From Acidobacteriota bacterium (lineage in GTDB: Bacteria > Acidobacteriota > UBA6911 > RPQK01 > JAJDTT01), in NCBI GenBank assembly GCA_022827025.1, contig JAJDTT010000076.1, positions 1 to 60,329 of the forward strand: 60,329 bases of DNA. The letters are read 5' to 3'. Both the position numbers and the translations under genes were made by a program. This document shows positions 24,237 through 32,456 of the stretch, piece by piece. Every line of letters starts with the position of its first letter. Within the stretch, counting starts at the first letter, position 1. The notes under the pieces were generated by a model, which saw nothing but the letters and a program-made list of their open reading frames with translations, did no database searches and was not told the DNA's origin.

Positions 24237-25088
24237 GTGATTTTTGACGTGCATACTCATGGCTGGAGATATCCGGACCACTTCTCGGATCGGTTCCGCG
24301 AACAGGCGATCCGAATGAGGGGCTACGAAATTCCCCTGGACAGCACCCTGGAGGACTATCGCGCCCATTGCCGGACCGTCCCGGATCGAGTCAAGACCGT
24401 CGTCTTCGGTGGAAAGGCCAAGCTGTCGGGCCTCTGGACTCCCGATCGATTCATCGTCGAATACTGCTCTCAGGACCCCGAAAACCTGATCCCGTTTCTC
24501 TCCCTCGATCCGACCCAACCGGGTTGGCAGGAGGAACTGGAGGAGGGCCACCAGGACCTGAAGATGAGGGGCGTCAAGTTGATGCCCATGTATGCCGGAT
24601 TCTATCCCCAGGCCCCGGAACTGGATCACCTCTGGCAGTACGCCGTCCGCCACCAACTGCCGGTCCTGCTCCACACGGGGACCACATTCATCGACCGGGC
24701 CCCGCTGGACACCACTTTGCCCCGGCATCTGGACCCCGTCGCCATCAAGTATCCGGAGTGCCGGATCATTCTGGCGCACCTGGGACATCCGTACGAGGGT
24801 GAGACGGTGGCGGTGATCCGGAAGCATCCCCACGTCTATTCCGACGTTTCGGCCATTCACTACCGGCCCTTCCAGCTCTACCAGAGCCTGATGCTGGTGC
24901 AGGAGTACGGTGTCTGGAACAAGCTCCTGTTCGGGACCGACTACCCCATCACCAACGTGGACGAGTCGCTGGCCGGCCTGCGGTCCATCAACGATCAATT
25001 GGAAGGCACGGCCCTGCCGCGGTTGGACCCGGACCAGTTGGAAGCGATGATCCATCGCGACGCCGGACCCTTGCTGGGCATCGATTAG
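24237..25088 (+). CDS. Amidohydrolase-2 family metal-dependent hydrolase
   Basis: This 283-residue TIM-barrel hydrolase belongs to the family of ACMS decarboxylase and related enzymes. It opens MIFDVHTHGW, giving the metal-binding HxH. Further motifs are KLMPMYAGFYPQ, VLLHTGTTF with a ligand His, ILAHLGHP, and GTDYP with the catalytic Asp. A consensus AGGAGG 6 bp before the GTG at 24237 fixes the start. The reaction cannot be told from sequence; decarboxylation or hydrolysis of a ring or ester are family options. It is followed by the sulfite reductase gene after 77 bp. Confidence 0.85.
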   Translation: MIFDVHTHGWRYPDHFSDRFREQAIRMRGYEIPLDSTLEDYRAHCRTVPDRVKTVVFGGKAKLSGLWTPDRFIVEYCSQDPENLIPFLSLDPTQPGWQEELEEGHQDLKMRGVKLMPMYAGFYPQAPELDHLWQYAVRHQLPVLLHTGTTFIDRAPLDTTLPRHLDPVAIKYPECRIILAHLGHPYEGETVAVIRKHPHVYSDVSAIHYRPFQLYQSLMLVQEYGVWNKLLFGTDYPITNVDESLAGLRSINDQLEGTALPRLDPDQLEAMIHRDAGPLLGID

Positions 25089-25094
25089 GCTATT

Positions 25095-25111
25095 TTGATT
25101 AATCCGATCAA
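25095..25111. promoter_or_regulatory. Inverted repeat upstream of the sulfite reductase gene
   Basis: TTGAT and ATCAA form perfect arms around seven bases (TAATCCG) in an unusually AT-rich patch, 55 bp before the reductase start codon. It could be an operator of a sulfur-responsive regulator. No regulator gene is adjacent. Confidence 0.4.
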
Positions 25112-25165
25112 TTGGGTAAACTTAAGGCCATCTCACAGGCCGAAGAGACCTGAAGGAGACGGGTC

Positions 25166-27418
25166 ATGATTACCTGGAAGGAGCATTTGGGCACGGATAT
25201 CCCGGACGAACTCGGCCGCGAAATCGACATCTTCGAGATGCAGATGGAGCTGAGGCGTCAGGGAAAGCTGGATGAGAAGATCTTCGCCGAGACGCGGTTG
25301 CGGCGCGGCATCTACGGCCAGCGGTACGACAACGGTTTCCGCCACGACGGGATCCGGTCGCAGGAGCTCCCCTATCCCTCCGGCGACGTCATCAAGGGGC
25401 CCGAGACCCTTTGGGACGCTCCCGGGATGATGCGCATCAAGATCCCGTACGGCGGGGTCAATCCCCGCCAGCTCGAGATGCTGGCGGATATGGCGGAAGA
25501 GTATTCGGACGGAGTGCTCCACGTCACCACGAGACAGGACTATCAACTCCATTTCGTCCACATCGACGACACTCCGGATCTGATGCGGAGACTGGCGTCG
25601 GTGGGGATCACGACCCGGGAGGCCTGCGGGAACTCGGTCCGGAACGTGACGGCCTGCCCCCTGGCCGGAGTCTGCCACACCGAGGCTTTCGACGTCAGTC
25701 CCTACGCCAAGGCCTGCAGCGCCTTCCTGCTGGGGCATCCCGACGCCCAGGACTTCGGCCGCAAGTTCAAGATCTCCTTCTCCGGATGCCGGGAGGAGGC
25801 CTGCGGGCTGGCCAGCATGCATGACATGGGGGCCATTGCGGTGGTGCGCCGCGAGGGCGGCCGGATCAGGCGCGGGTTCGAATTGTACGTCGGCGGCGGT
25901 CTGGGAGCGGTGCCTCACCAGGCCAAGCTCTTCGATTCCTTTCTGCCGGAAGAAGAATTGCTGCCCACGGCGCAGGCCATCTCCAGGGTGTTCGCACGCT
26001 TGGGAGAGAAGAAGAACCGGGCCCGGGCCCGCATCAAGTTCCTGGTGGCCAAGCTGGGGATCGACGAGTTTCGCAAGGAGGTCCTGAAGGAACGCGAGAT
26101 CATGCCTCCCGACGAGCGGTGGACCGCGTATCTGCCCGAGGTTCCGGAATTCCAGGAGACCGCGGTGCGGCCTCCGGCGGCATTGAACGGACATCAGCCG
26201 CCTCCGGGGTTCGAGCACTGGGTCCGGACCAACGTCTACCGTCAGCGGCAGGCGGGTTACGCCGTGGCCACCCTGACCCTTCCCTTGGGAGATCTGTCGA
26301 GTTGGCAGGCCAGGGAACTGGCTCAGATCGCCCGGCGCTTCTCCGGCGAGAACATCCGGACCACCGTCGAGCAGAACATGGTGCTGCGATGGGTCAGCGA
26401 AGCGGACCTGCCGGAACTCTACGCTGAATTGGACAAGATCGGTCTGGGCGCCCATGGGGCCGGCACCATCGTGGACGTGACGGCCTGCCCCGGGACCGAC
26501 ACCTGCAAGTTGGGAATCGCCTCCTCGCGGGGACTGGCCGCCGAGTTCCGGCGGAGGCTCGGCGCCAAGTTCTTCCAACTGGACGAGTCGATCAAGGACC
26601 TGCGGATCAAGATCAGCGGCTGCTTCAACTCCTGCGGTCAGCACCACGTCGCGGACATCGGATTCTACGGAACCAGCCGGACCATCAAGGGCCACAAGGT
26701 GCCTCACTTCCAGGTGGTGCTGGGCGGCAAGTGGACCGAGAACGCCGGCTCCTATGGACTGGCCATGGGCTCGGCGCCGGCGCGGAACATACCGGAGGTT
26801 CTGGAGCGGATCACCGGCCGCTACCTGGAGCATCGGAGCAACGGCGAGAGTTTTCAGGATTTCGTCCGGAGCGTCGGCAAGAAGAACCTTCGAACCATGC
26901 TGCAGGACCTGTTGCTGGTTCCGGCCTATGAGGTCGACTCCTCCTTCTACAGCGATTGGGGCGATCCAAGAGAGTTCTCGATGGGAGACCTGGGGACGGG
27001 AGAATGCGCAGGCGAAGTGGTCACGCTGACCCAGTTCAACCTGGCTTCCGCCGAACAACTGGTCTTCGAAGCCCAGATCAGGCTGGATGACAGCGACTTT
27101 GCCGGCGCCGACTCGTTGAGCTACCGAGCCATGGTGGAGGCCGCCAGAGCCCTGGTCAAGACCGAGTTCCTCGACGTTCCGGGCGCTCCGGACACGGTCG
27201 TGTCGGAATTCCGCCGCCGCTTCTACGACACGGAACTGTTTTTCGACAAGTACGCCGGCGGCAAGTTCGCCAACTACCTGTTCCGCCGTCACGGGTCGTC
27301 TCCGCAAAGCCCCACCCGGGACACGGCCCACCAGTCGGTGGAAGAAAGCCAGCTCTTCATCGAGGCGGCGCATGCCTGTTACGAGCGCATGGCCCGGGAG
27401 ATCTCGGGAGTCCGCTAG
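25166..27418 (+). CDS. Siroheme-[4Fe-4S] sulfite/nitrite reductase with C-terminal extension
   Basis: Ferredoxin-type assimilatory reductase giving sulfide from sulfite or ammonia from nitrite. The 750-residue protein has two ferredoxin-like halves. The cluster and siroheme ligands are C441, C447, C486 and C490 in TACPGTDTCKLG and SGCFNSCGQHH, the standard spacing. The N-terminal half also has a Cx5C...Cx4C set (C164, C170, C208, C213) in TACPLAGVC and SGCREEAC. Residues from about 590 to 750 form a helical extension (SAEQLVFEAQIRLDDSDFAGADSL) that resembles HEPN-like helical bundles and is not part of the classical enzyme. AAGGAG precedes the ATG. The downstream unknown gene, 8 bp away, is probably co-translated. 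Sulfite is the more likely substrate, but nitrite cannot be excluded. Confidence 0.9.
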   Translation: MITWKEHLGTDIPDELGREIDIFEMQMELRRQGKLDEKIFAETRLRRGIYGQRYDNGFRHDGIRSQELPYPSGDVIKGPETLWDAPGMMRIKIPYGGVNPRQLEMLADMAEEYSDGVLHVTTRQDYQLHFVHIDDTPDLMRRLASVGITTREACGNSVRNVTACPLAGVCHTEAFDVSPYAKACSAFLLGHPDAQDFGRKFKISFSGCREEACGLASMHDMGAIAVVRREGGRIRRGFELYVGGGLGAVPHQAKLFDSFLPEEELLPTAQAISRVFARLGEKKNRARARIKFLVAKLGIDEFRKEVLKEREIMPPDERWTAYLPEVPEFQETAVRPPAALNGHQPPPGFEHWVRTNVYRQRQAGYAVATLTLPLGDLSSWQARELAQIARRFSGENIRTTVEQNMVLRWVSEADLPELYAELDKIGLGAHGAGTIVDVTACPGTDTCKLGIASSRGLAAEFRRRLGAKFFQLDESIKDLRIKISGCFNSCGQHHVADIGFYGTSRTIKGHKVPHFQVVLGGKWTENAGSYGLAMGSAPARNIPEVLERITGRYLEHRSNGESFQDFVRSVGKKNLRTMLQDLLLVPAYEVDSSFYSDWGDPREFSMGDLGTGECAGEVVTLTQFNLASAEQLVFEAQIRLDDSDFAGADSLSYRAMVEAARALVKTEFLDVPGAPDTVVSEFRRRFYDTELFFDKYAGGKFANYLFRRHGSSPQSPTRDTAHQSVEESQLFIEAAHACYERMAREISGVR

Positions 27419-27426
27419 GCAAGCGT

Positions 27427-28008
27427 ATGGCCGGCTGGCAGAAACTGGGACTCAAGATTTTCCTGGAGGAGCCCCTGCGGGCCGATACGCAGGAGTTCAT
27501 TCCCGCCTTCCATTCCTGGATCCAGAGCCAGGCGGTCGATGGACACCTGCTCATCGACGTCCACGACTACAGTCACGTCCACCGGGGACCCGGCATACTG
27601 CTGGTGGCCCACGAGGGGAATTTCAGCCTGGACCAGGCCGATGACCGGCCCGGACTCCTCTACCACCGCAAGCAGAATCTGGACGGGAACCGCGAGGAGT
27701 GTATTCGGGAGGTCTTCAGGCACACGCTCCTGGCCTGCAGCCGGTTGGAATCCGATCCCGTCCTGGGCGGCAGAGTCCGGTTCCATACCCGCGAGATGCT
27801 GCTGCTGGCGAACGATCGCCTCCATACGCCCAACAGCCGGGAGACCTTCGAACGGTTGAGACCCGAATTGACCCAGGCGCTGTCCCGGATTCTGGGTCGC
27901 GGCGTCTTCAGCCTGGACCGGGTCGAAGATCCCCGGGAGCTTTTTTCGGTCTGGGTCCGCGCCCGGCGATCCTTCCGTCCGGGATACCTGTTGCGGCGCT
28001 TCAACTGA
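27427..28008 (+). CDS. Uncharacterised protein downstream of sulfite/nitrite reductase
   Basis: I do not recognise this 193-residue soluble protein. It has no signal peptide or membrane segment. It contains LLIDVHDYSHVHRGPGILLVAHEGNFSLDQ, with a DVHDYSHVH histidine cluster and a conserved-looking GPGI(L)LVAHEGN. The second half is helical and Arg-rich, ending RARRSFRPGYLLRRFN. It starts 8 bp after the reductase stop codon, so the two are almost certainly one transcript. Its role may be maturation, electron delivery or sulfide handling, but that is inference from position alone. Confidence 0.75.
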   Translation: MAGWQKLGLKIFLEEPLRADTQEFIPAFHSWIQSQAVDGHLLIDVHDYSHVHRGPGILLVAHEGNFSLDQADDRPGLLYHRKQNLDGNREECIREVFRHTLLACSRLESDPVLGGRVRFHTREMLLLANDRLHTPNSRETFERLRPELTQALSRILGRGVFSLDRVEDPRELFSVWVRARRSFRPGYLLRRFN

Positions 28009-28033
28009 CCTGAGAGATATCTTCAGGATCTCC

Positions 28034-29335
28034 ATGAGCAAGAACCGGCCCCGATCCGAGAGCCGAAAAGCGCCGAGAAGAACATTCTTGAAATCCGCGT
28101 CGCTCGCCGCAGCGGCGGGACCAACCTGGATTGGAAACATGGGACAAGCCGTAGCCGCCGCCACCACTCGAGCCACTCTTCCCAAATGGGTGAGCCAGGT
28201 TCGCAACGAGATTCCGACCACCTCCGAGTCCGCCTACTTCCTGACCGGGGGCATCGGTCCCTCGCCCACTCCCGTCATCGAAAAGATCAAGGCGCTTCTG
28301 GATCTGCAGAACCGCGGACCCGGAGACCCCCGCATCAACCCCCGGATCGCCGTGGTGGAGGAGGAGTGCCGCGCCTTGGCCGCCGCCGCCCTGGGCGCCG
28401 ATGAAGAAGAGGTGACGCTGACCCACAATACGACCGAGGGTCTCAACATCGTCATCTGGTCCATCGACTGGAAGGCGGGGGACGAGATCCTCATCAGCAA
28501 CCAAGAGCACCCCGCTCTGTTGCAACCGTCCTACAACCTCCAGGACCGCTTCGGCGTCGTCTATCGCCGGGCTCCCATGGATGTGGGTGAAGATGTCCTG
28601 GGCAGCGTGCTGAGCCAGATCTCGCCCCGCACCCGATTGGTGGCCATGAGCCATGTCTCCCGCCGCAACGGCCGAGTCCTGCCGGCGCAAGAGCTGGCGC
28701 GGGAGTTGCGCAAGCGTGGCGTGCGGCTCTTGCTGGACGGCGCCCAGGCCGCCGGAAACATCCCGCTGGACTTCCACGATCTGGGCTGCGACTACTACTC
28801 GTTCTGCGGCCACAAGTGGCTCCTGGGTCCCAAGGGGACGGGTGGACTCCTGACCCGGAAGGAGATCCTGGCCACGACACCGGTTTCGTGGACCGGGGCC
28901 CACAGCCAGGTCACCATCGAGGACGACGGGGAATACGAATGGCATCCCGACGGCCGCCGTTACGAGTTCGGGACCCGGGCCCTGCCGGTCTTCGGAGGAT
29001 TCGCCGAGACCCTGCGCTGGCTGGACAAGGTGGGCTGGGATCGGATCCACACCCGGACCGCGGATCTTTCCAAGAGGTTCTCGGAATGGGTCCGCGATTC
29101 GAGGCTCTTCCGGCTGGTCTCTCCCATTGAGGACGGAAGCCGGAGCGGAGTGGTGACCCTGAGGCTGCCGGAGGGATTCCTGGGGATGGACTTCTACGAA
29201 CGCCTGGCCGAGAAGGACGGGATCGTGGTGGCTCCCCTGGAGCACCCTCGGGACATCCGCGTCTGTGTCCACTTCTTCAACACCTGGGAAGAGATCGATC
29301 GGCTGGGCGTCAAGCTGAACGAGTACTGCGCCTGA
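28034..29335 (+). CDS. Class V aminotransferase-like PLP enzyme with Tat signal
   Basis: The 433-residue protein starts with a twin-arginine signal (RKAPRRTFLKSASLAAAAG). A fold-type I PLP enzyme of the cysteine desulfurase / isopenicillin N epimerase group follows. Markers are the THNTTEGLN loop, HVSRRNGRVLP, the PLP-aspartate region LLLDGAQAAGNIPLDFHDLGCD and the lysine motif SFCGHKWLLGPKGTGGLL. Tat export suits a protein that folds around PLP in the cytoplasm. Its place 25 bp after the reductase pair suggests a shared transcript. A desulfurase or lyase acting in the periplasm is possible, as is an epimerase. Confidence 0.85.
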   Translation: MSKNRPRSESRKAPRRTFLKSASLAAAAGPTWIGNMGQAVAAATTRATLPKWVSQVRNEIPTTSESAYFLTGGIGPSPTPVIEKIKALLDLQNRGPGDPRINPRIAVVEEECRALAAAALGADEEEVTLTHNTTEGLNIVIWSIDWKAGDEILISNQEHPALLQPSYNLQDRFGVVYRRAPMDVGEDVLGSVLSQISPRTRLVAMSHVSRRNGRVLPAQELARELRKRGVRLLLDGAQAAGNIPLDFHDLGCDYYSFCGHKWLLGPKGTGGLLTRKEILATTPVSWTGAHSQVTIEDDGEYEWHPDGRRYEFGTRALPVFGGFAETLRWLDKVGWDRIHTRTADLSKRFSEWVRDSRLFRLVSPIEDGSRSGVVTLRLPEGFLGMDFYERLAEKDGIVVAPLEHPRDIRVCVHFFNTWEEIDRLGVKLNEYCA

Positions 29336-29359
29336 ACCTTGCGGCGGATCCCCAGGTCG

Positions 29360-30424
29360 CTACGAGCGGCCGGGGGGCGGATACATCCGCCAGAAGATCC
29401 CGAACAGGTTGGCCTCGCGCCGGGGAGTGCTCCGATCCTCCCAGTGGTAGAGGGTGAGGAAGTTTCCCGGCTCCAATTCCAGGGTTTGGGACAGTCCCAC
29501 GTCGGTCGCCGGGGCGTCGTCGGCCAAGGCCACCGGCGGTCCCCAGTTCTTGCCCTGGTCGCGGCTGGTCCGGATGGCGACTCCGTAGGGCTTGTGCCTC
29601 ACGCTGTAGATCATGACCAGTTCGCCCCATGAGGACTCCAGCAGGAAACCCTGCATTTCGGCGGCGTCCGTCACCTGCCGGGGACGGGACCAGATTCTCC
29701 CTTCGTCCCGGGACTCGCTCACCAGAGTTCGGGCCAGCGGCCGCTTGAGCGACTCCTCATAGGTCATGGCCTCCGCCAGCTCCGCGCTGCGAAGCGACGC
29801 CAGGAGCACGCCGGAAGAGAGGCGCAGGAGATGGGGCTGGGTCGTGAAGCGGGCGATCAGGCCTCCGTACTCCCATCGATCGCCGTCGCGAGAGCGGAAG
29901 AAAAGGGTGAAATCGCCCTTTCGTTCCCGCGGCTTGTCCCCGTGTTCGTAGACCGGGTAGTAGCCGCCGTAGCCGGTGAGCAGGAGTTCGCCGTCCGGGA
30001 GCTCCGTCACACCCCCGAACGGGTAGACGTAGTCGAACGGTCCCGGCCCCAACTCGAACGGGTCTCCCCAGTTCCCGCCCTCGTCGGACGAGGTCATGAG
30101 CATTCCCTTACAGGCGCCGTTGGACCGCCGGGTGAACCCGAGCAGCATGCCGCCGCCGGGAAGACGGCTCATCATCTGCACCCGCTCGTCCTCCCGTGAA
30201 TCGATGATGACGCGAGGTTCGGTCCAGGTCCGGCCTCTGTCGCGGGACTCCACCACGGACACGGAACTGTTATTGGCGACTCCGGTCAAGCCGGTACGGG
30301 CGGCCACCAGGAGATGATCGTCTCCCAGCCGGACCGCCTTGGGCGCGTGCCCCCCCGGGCACACCAGCACGCGGCCGCCGATTTCGATTCGAGGTGTTCC
30401 TGCCTCTTCTGCGGAATAGCTCAT
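29360..30424 (-). CDS. Sialidase-like (BNR/Asp-box) protein, cytoplasmic
   Basis: The 354-residue protein is a six-bladed-propeller candidate. Asp-box motifs occur in VESRDRGRTWTEP, TSSDEGGNWGDP, VSESRDEGRIWSRP and TSRDQGKNWGPP. Family members include exo-alpha-sialidases and other glycosidases, and also non-catalytic lectin-like proteins. There is no signal peptide from the preferred ATG at 30424, which has GGAG 6 bp upstream, so it would act inside the cell unless exported otherwise. It follows the PHP phosphatase gene by 31 bp. Confidence 0.82.
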   Translation of the reverse strand: MSYSAEEAGTPRIEIGGRVLVCPGGHAPKAVRLGDDHLLVAARTGLTGVANNSSVSVVESRDRGRTWTEPRVIIDSREDERVQMMSRLPGGGMLLGFTRRSNGACKGMLMTSSDEGGNWGDPFELGPGPFDYVYPFGGVTELPDGELLLTGYGGYYPVYEHGDKPRERKGDFTLFFRSRDGDRWEYGGLIARFTTQPHLLRLSSGVLLASLRSAELAEAMTYEESLKRPLARTLVSESRDEGRIWSRPRQVTDAAEMQGFLLESSWGELVMIYSVRHKPYGVAIRTSRDQGKNWGPPVALADDAPATDVGLSQTLELEPGNFLTLYHWEDRSTPRREANLFGIFWRMYPPPGRS

Positions 30425-30455
30425 CGGTAACTCCGTAACTTCGACCGAGAAAAAT

Positions 30456-31340
30456 CTACTGGAGTGAGATGGATCTCCGGACCACCCGGTCCCCTTCCTT
30501 GGCCAGAGTCCGAATCTCGGAAACGCCGTTGTCCAGCAGGTAGAGGCGGGCCTCTTCGATGCCGGCGCCCACTTGTTGGGGGCCGTGACTGTCGTCTCCG
30601 AAACAGACGCCGATGCCCATTTCATGGGCTTGCCGCAACAACCAGGGTTCGGGATAGGGACATCCCAAGCCCTTGCGGTATCCGGCCGTGTTGAGATCCA
30701 GGATGCAGCCGTGCCGCCGGATCACCTCCAGGGTCTCCCGGGCCGATCGCCGGATGGCCGGTGTATCCAGCCGGCCGTAGGTCCGGCCGTTCTTTCGGAT
30801 CAGGTCGAGATGCCCTACGACCTCAGGCCGGAGCGCCTCGACCATTCGAGCGACTCCCTCGTAGTAACGGATCGCCAGGGCTTCCAGCCCCCCGGCCCGG
30901 TTCAGGGCGCGTTCGAAGTCTTCGGGCTCGCCGTCGATGATGATTTCCCCCACGAAGTGGACGGAACCCACCATGTAGTCGAAGTCCATGTCCGACCGGT
31001 AACGGCGCATGACTTGCGAATAGGACGCGCTGGGGACGACCTCGGCTTCGAAACCTCTCAGGACCTGCAGACGGGGACCGAACTCGCGAACCAGGGGGTC
31101 CAGGGCCGACCGGTAGGCTCGAAAGTCCCGCTCCAGCTTGGGAACGTCCCATCCCAGCTCGATCTCCCGGGCATAGAGGAAGCGCGCTCCAAGACGGGGA
31201 GCGTGCTCCGTGATCCCGAATACCGACATCTTCTGCGCCACCGCTGCCTCCAGAATCTGCTGGAGAGTCCCTTCCGCGTGATCGCAGAAAGCGCCGCTGT
31301 GTCCACCGTGAAGAGAAACCTTCCAGGGCACTGCTTCCAT
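30456..31340 (-). CDS. PHP-domain histidinol-phosphatase-like protein
   Basis: The 294-residue protein has the PHP layout: SLHGGHSGAFCDHAEGTL (metal His cluster, with an HGGH spacing), FGITEHAP, a GFEAEVVP segment, DYMVGSVHFV, VVGHLDLIRK and GVCFGDDSHGP. The order and spacing match the HisK/HisJ class that removes phosphate from histidinol phosphate. No other histidine gene is nearby, so the substrate is not certain; related PHP enzymes hydrolyse other phosphoesters. It precedes the sialidase-like gene, probably in one operon. Confidence 0.85.
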   Translation of the reverse strand: MEAVPWKVSLHGGHSGAFCDHAEGTLQQILEAAVAQKMSVFGITEHAPRLGARFLYAREIELGWDVPKLERDFRAYRSALDPLVREFGPRLQVLRGFEAEVVPSASYSQVMRRYRSDMDFDYMVGSVHFVGEIIIDGEPEDFERALNRAGGLEALAIRYYEGVARMVEALRPEVVGHLDLIRKNGRTYGRLDTPAIRRSARETLEVIRRHGCILDLNTAGYRKGLGCPYPEPWLLRQAHEMGIGVCFGDDSHGPQQVGAGIEEARLYLLDNGVSEIRTLAKEGDRVVRRSISLQ

Positions 31341-31346
31341 TGGACA

Positions 31347-31352
31347 ATCCTA
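31347..31352 (-). promoter_or_regulatory. Candidate -10 hexamer (TAGGAT) upstream of the PHP gene
   Basis: TAGGAT lies 6 bp before the ATG at 31340, read on the minus strand. The same bases (TAGGA) could instead act as a weak ribosome binding site, so this assignment is uncertain. Confidence 0.3.
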
Positions 31353-31454
31353 CCAGCAAGAAATAAGAAATCCGGTTTGAATGGGATATTGAGAAGGGGA
31401 CGCCCGGCAGTGGGACGCAAGTTCGCCGCCGGACCGTCAAGTGGCCGTGTCGTT

Positions 31455-32162
31455 CTATTTCCCGGGGAGGACCAGGACGGTGGCCTCCCCGCTACCGCGG
31501 TATTCGATCCGGTGCTCCGCCTTTTTGCGGAACTTTCCGACCTCGAAGTAGAGGTAGCCGGCGACCGGCGATCCGGTGAAGCCCTGGGGAAGACCCTTGT
31601 CCTCCAACTCCGTCTTCATGACCTGCCGGTCCCGGTCGCTGGAGGGCCGGGGGCTTCGGTCGCGCAATGCTCCGATCCCGATCGTCGTGCGAGGGCCACC
31701 GGTCCTGATGTCGTCATTGCGGCCCCGGCGGCCGGGGTAGGTTTCGGGGTAGCGCTCCCGGCGCGACTCGTATCCGATGGTTCCCGAAGAAACCACGCCG
31801 GTCCGCCTGGTTGACGAGGCTTTCCGCTGCAGCCCGGCTGCGATCATCCCCGGTTCCTGGGGGCGGAAGACCGGGTCCTTACCGGAAACCTGGAGCGCGA
31901 AGTCCCTGTTGTCCACCGAAAGGCCGGCATTGCCGGGGTAGAGAGCCACTTCCACGACGGCGTATTTCCCTTTCAGGGGAGTCGCGAAGGCCTGCAAGAC
32001 TTCCAACTCGCTGAGCAGCCGGGCGCCCAGGCGGTAACTCTTCTTCTCAATGGCGGCGGGATACTTGTCGACCGTGCTCCGGGGATGAGTTCCGTCCGAG
32101 CCCGCCAAGCCGAAGCACCCGGAGAGCAGCGCAACGGAAAGGCTCCGAACCAACTTTTGCAT
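31455..32162 (-). CDS. Lipoprotein of unknown function, paralogue 1
   Basis: The 235-residue protein starts MQKLVRSLSVALLSGCFG with a lipobox LLSGC, so it is a likely lipoprotein. It is homologous along its length to the protein at 32457-33212. Shared blocks are LGARLLSE-EVLQ, TPLK-KY-VVEVA, VDNRDF, FRPQEP, and a C-terminal LPQGF-GSPVAG-LYF-VG-...-EYRG-GE...LVLP. The middle is a low-complexity Arg-rich spacer. I do not recognise the family. The cell-envelope location and two ordered domains suggest a structural or binding role. GGAG 8 bp upstream supports ATG 32162. Confidence 0.75.
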   Translation of the reverse strand: MQKLVRSLSVALLSGCFGLAGSDGTHPRSTVDKYPAAIEKKSYRLGARLLSELEVLQAFATPLKGKYAVVEVALYPGNAGLSVDNRDFALQVSGKDPVFRPQEPGMIAAGLQRKASSTRRTGVVSSGTIGYESRRERYPETYPGRRGRNDDIRTGGPRTTIGIGALRDRSPRPSSDRDRQVMKTELEDKGLPQGFTGSPVAGYLYFEVGKFRKKAEHRIEYRGSGEATVLVLPGK

Positions 32163-32190
32163 CGCCTGCTCCCGCAATCTCTTCAGATAC

Positions 32191-32429
32191 GTTGGGGCGA
32201 CCCTTGTGTGGTCGCCCTCCCGTTGCCGGCAACCGGGATTGACCGGGCGTCACCCGGTTGCTCCCACGCCAAGTCCCCGCGATTGGCCGGGAGTCGACCC
32301 GGTTCGAACCAAAGAGGGCACCCACAAGGGGTGCCCCTACGGGAATTCTGTTCGAGGCGCGCCCCATATCCCTTTGCCGGTTCCCGGGATCTCTCCCGTT
32401 CCGTAGGGGCGACCCTTGTGGTCGCCCTC
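32191..32429. repeat. Cluster of three REP-like elements
   Basis: Three half-elements occur here: 32191-32219 (TTGGGGCGACCC...GGTCGCCCTC), 32312-32360 (AAAGAGGGCACCCACAAGGG followed by GTGCCCCTACGGGAATTC and TTCGAGGC) and 32403-32429 (GTAGGGGCGACCC...GGTCGCCCTC). The cluster fills the 294-bp gap between the two secreted paralogues. Such a cluster may affect mRNA stability between the genes. Confidence 0.7.
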
Positions 32430-32456
32430 GCGCCGGCGAGCGGCAAAGGCGCCGTC

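Noticed and set aside
22968-25055. A 695-codon minus-strand frame across the DUF6807 gene and the amidohydrolase
   Set aside because: It overlaps two genes with clear motifs in other frames and has no recognisable product.
25133-27373. A 746-codon minus-strand frame
   Set aside because: It mirrors the sulfite/nitrite reductase gene, whose motifs are unmistakable on the plus strand.
32297-32312. TTCGAACC resembling a tRNA T-loop
   Set aside because: No cloverleaf could be formed around it; it is part of the sequence between two REP-like elements. No tRNA or rRNA was found.
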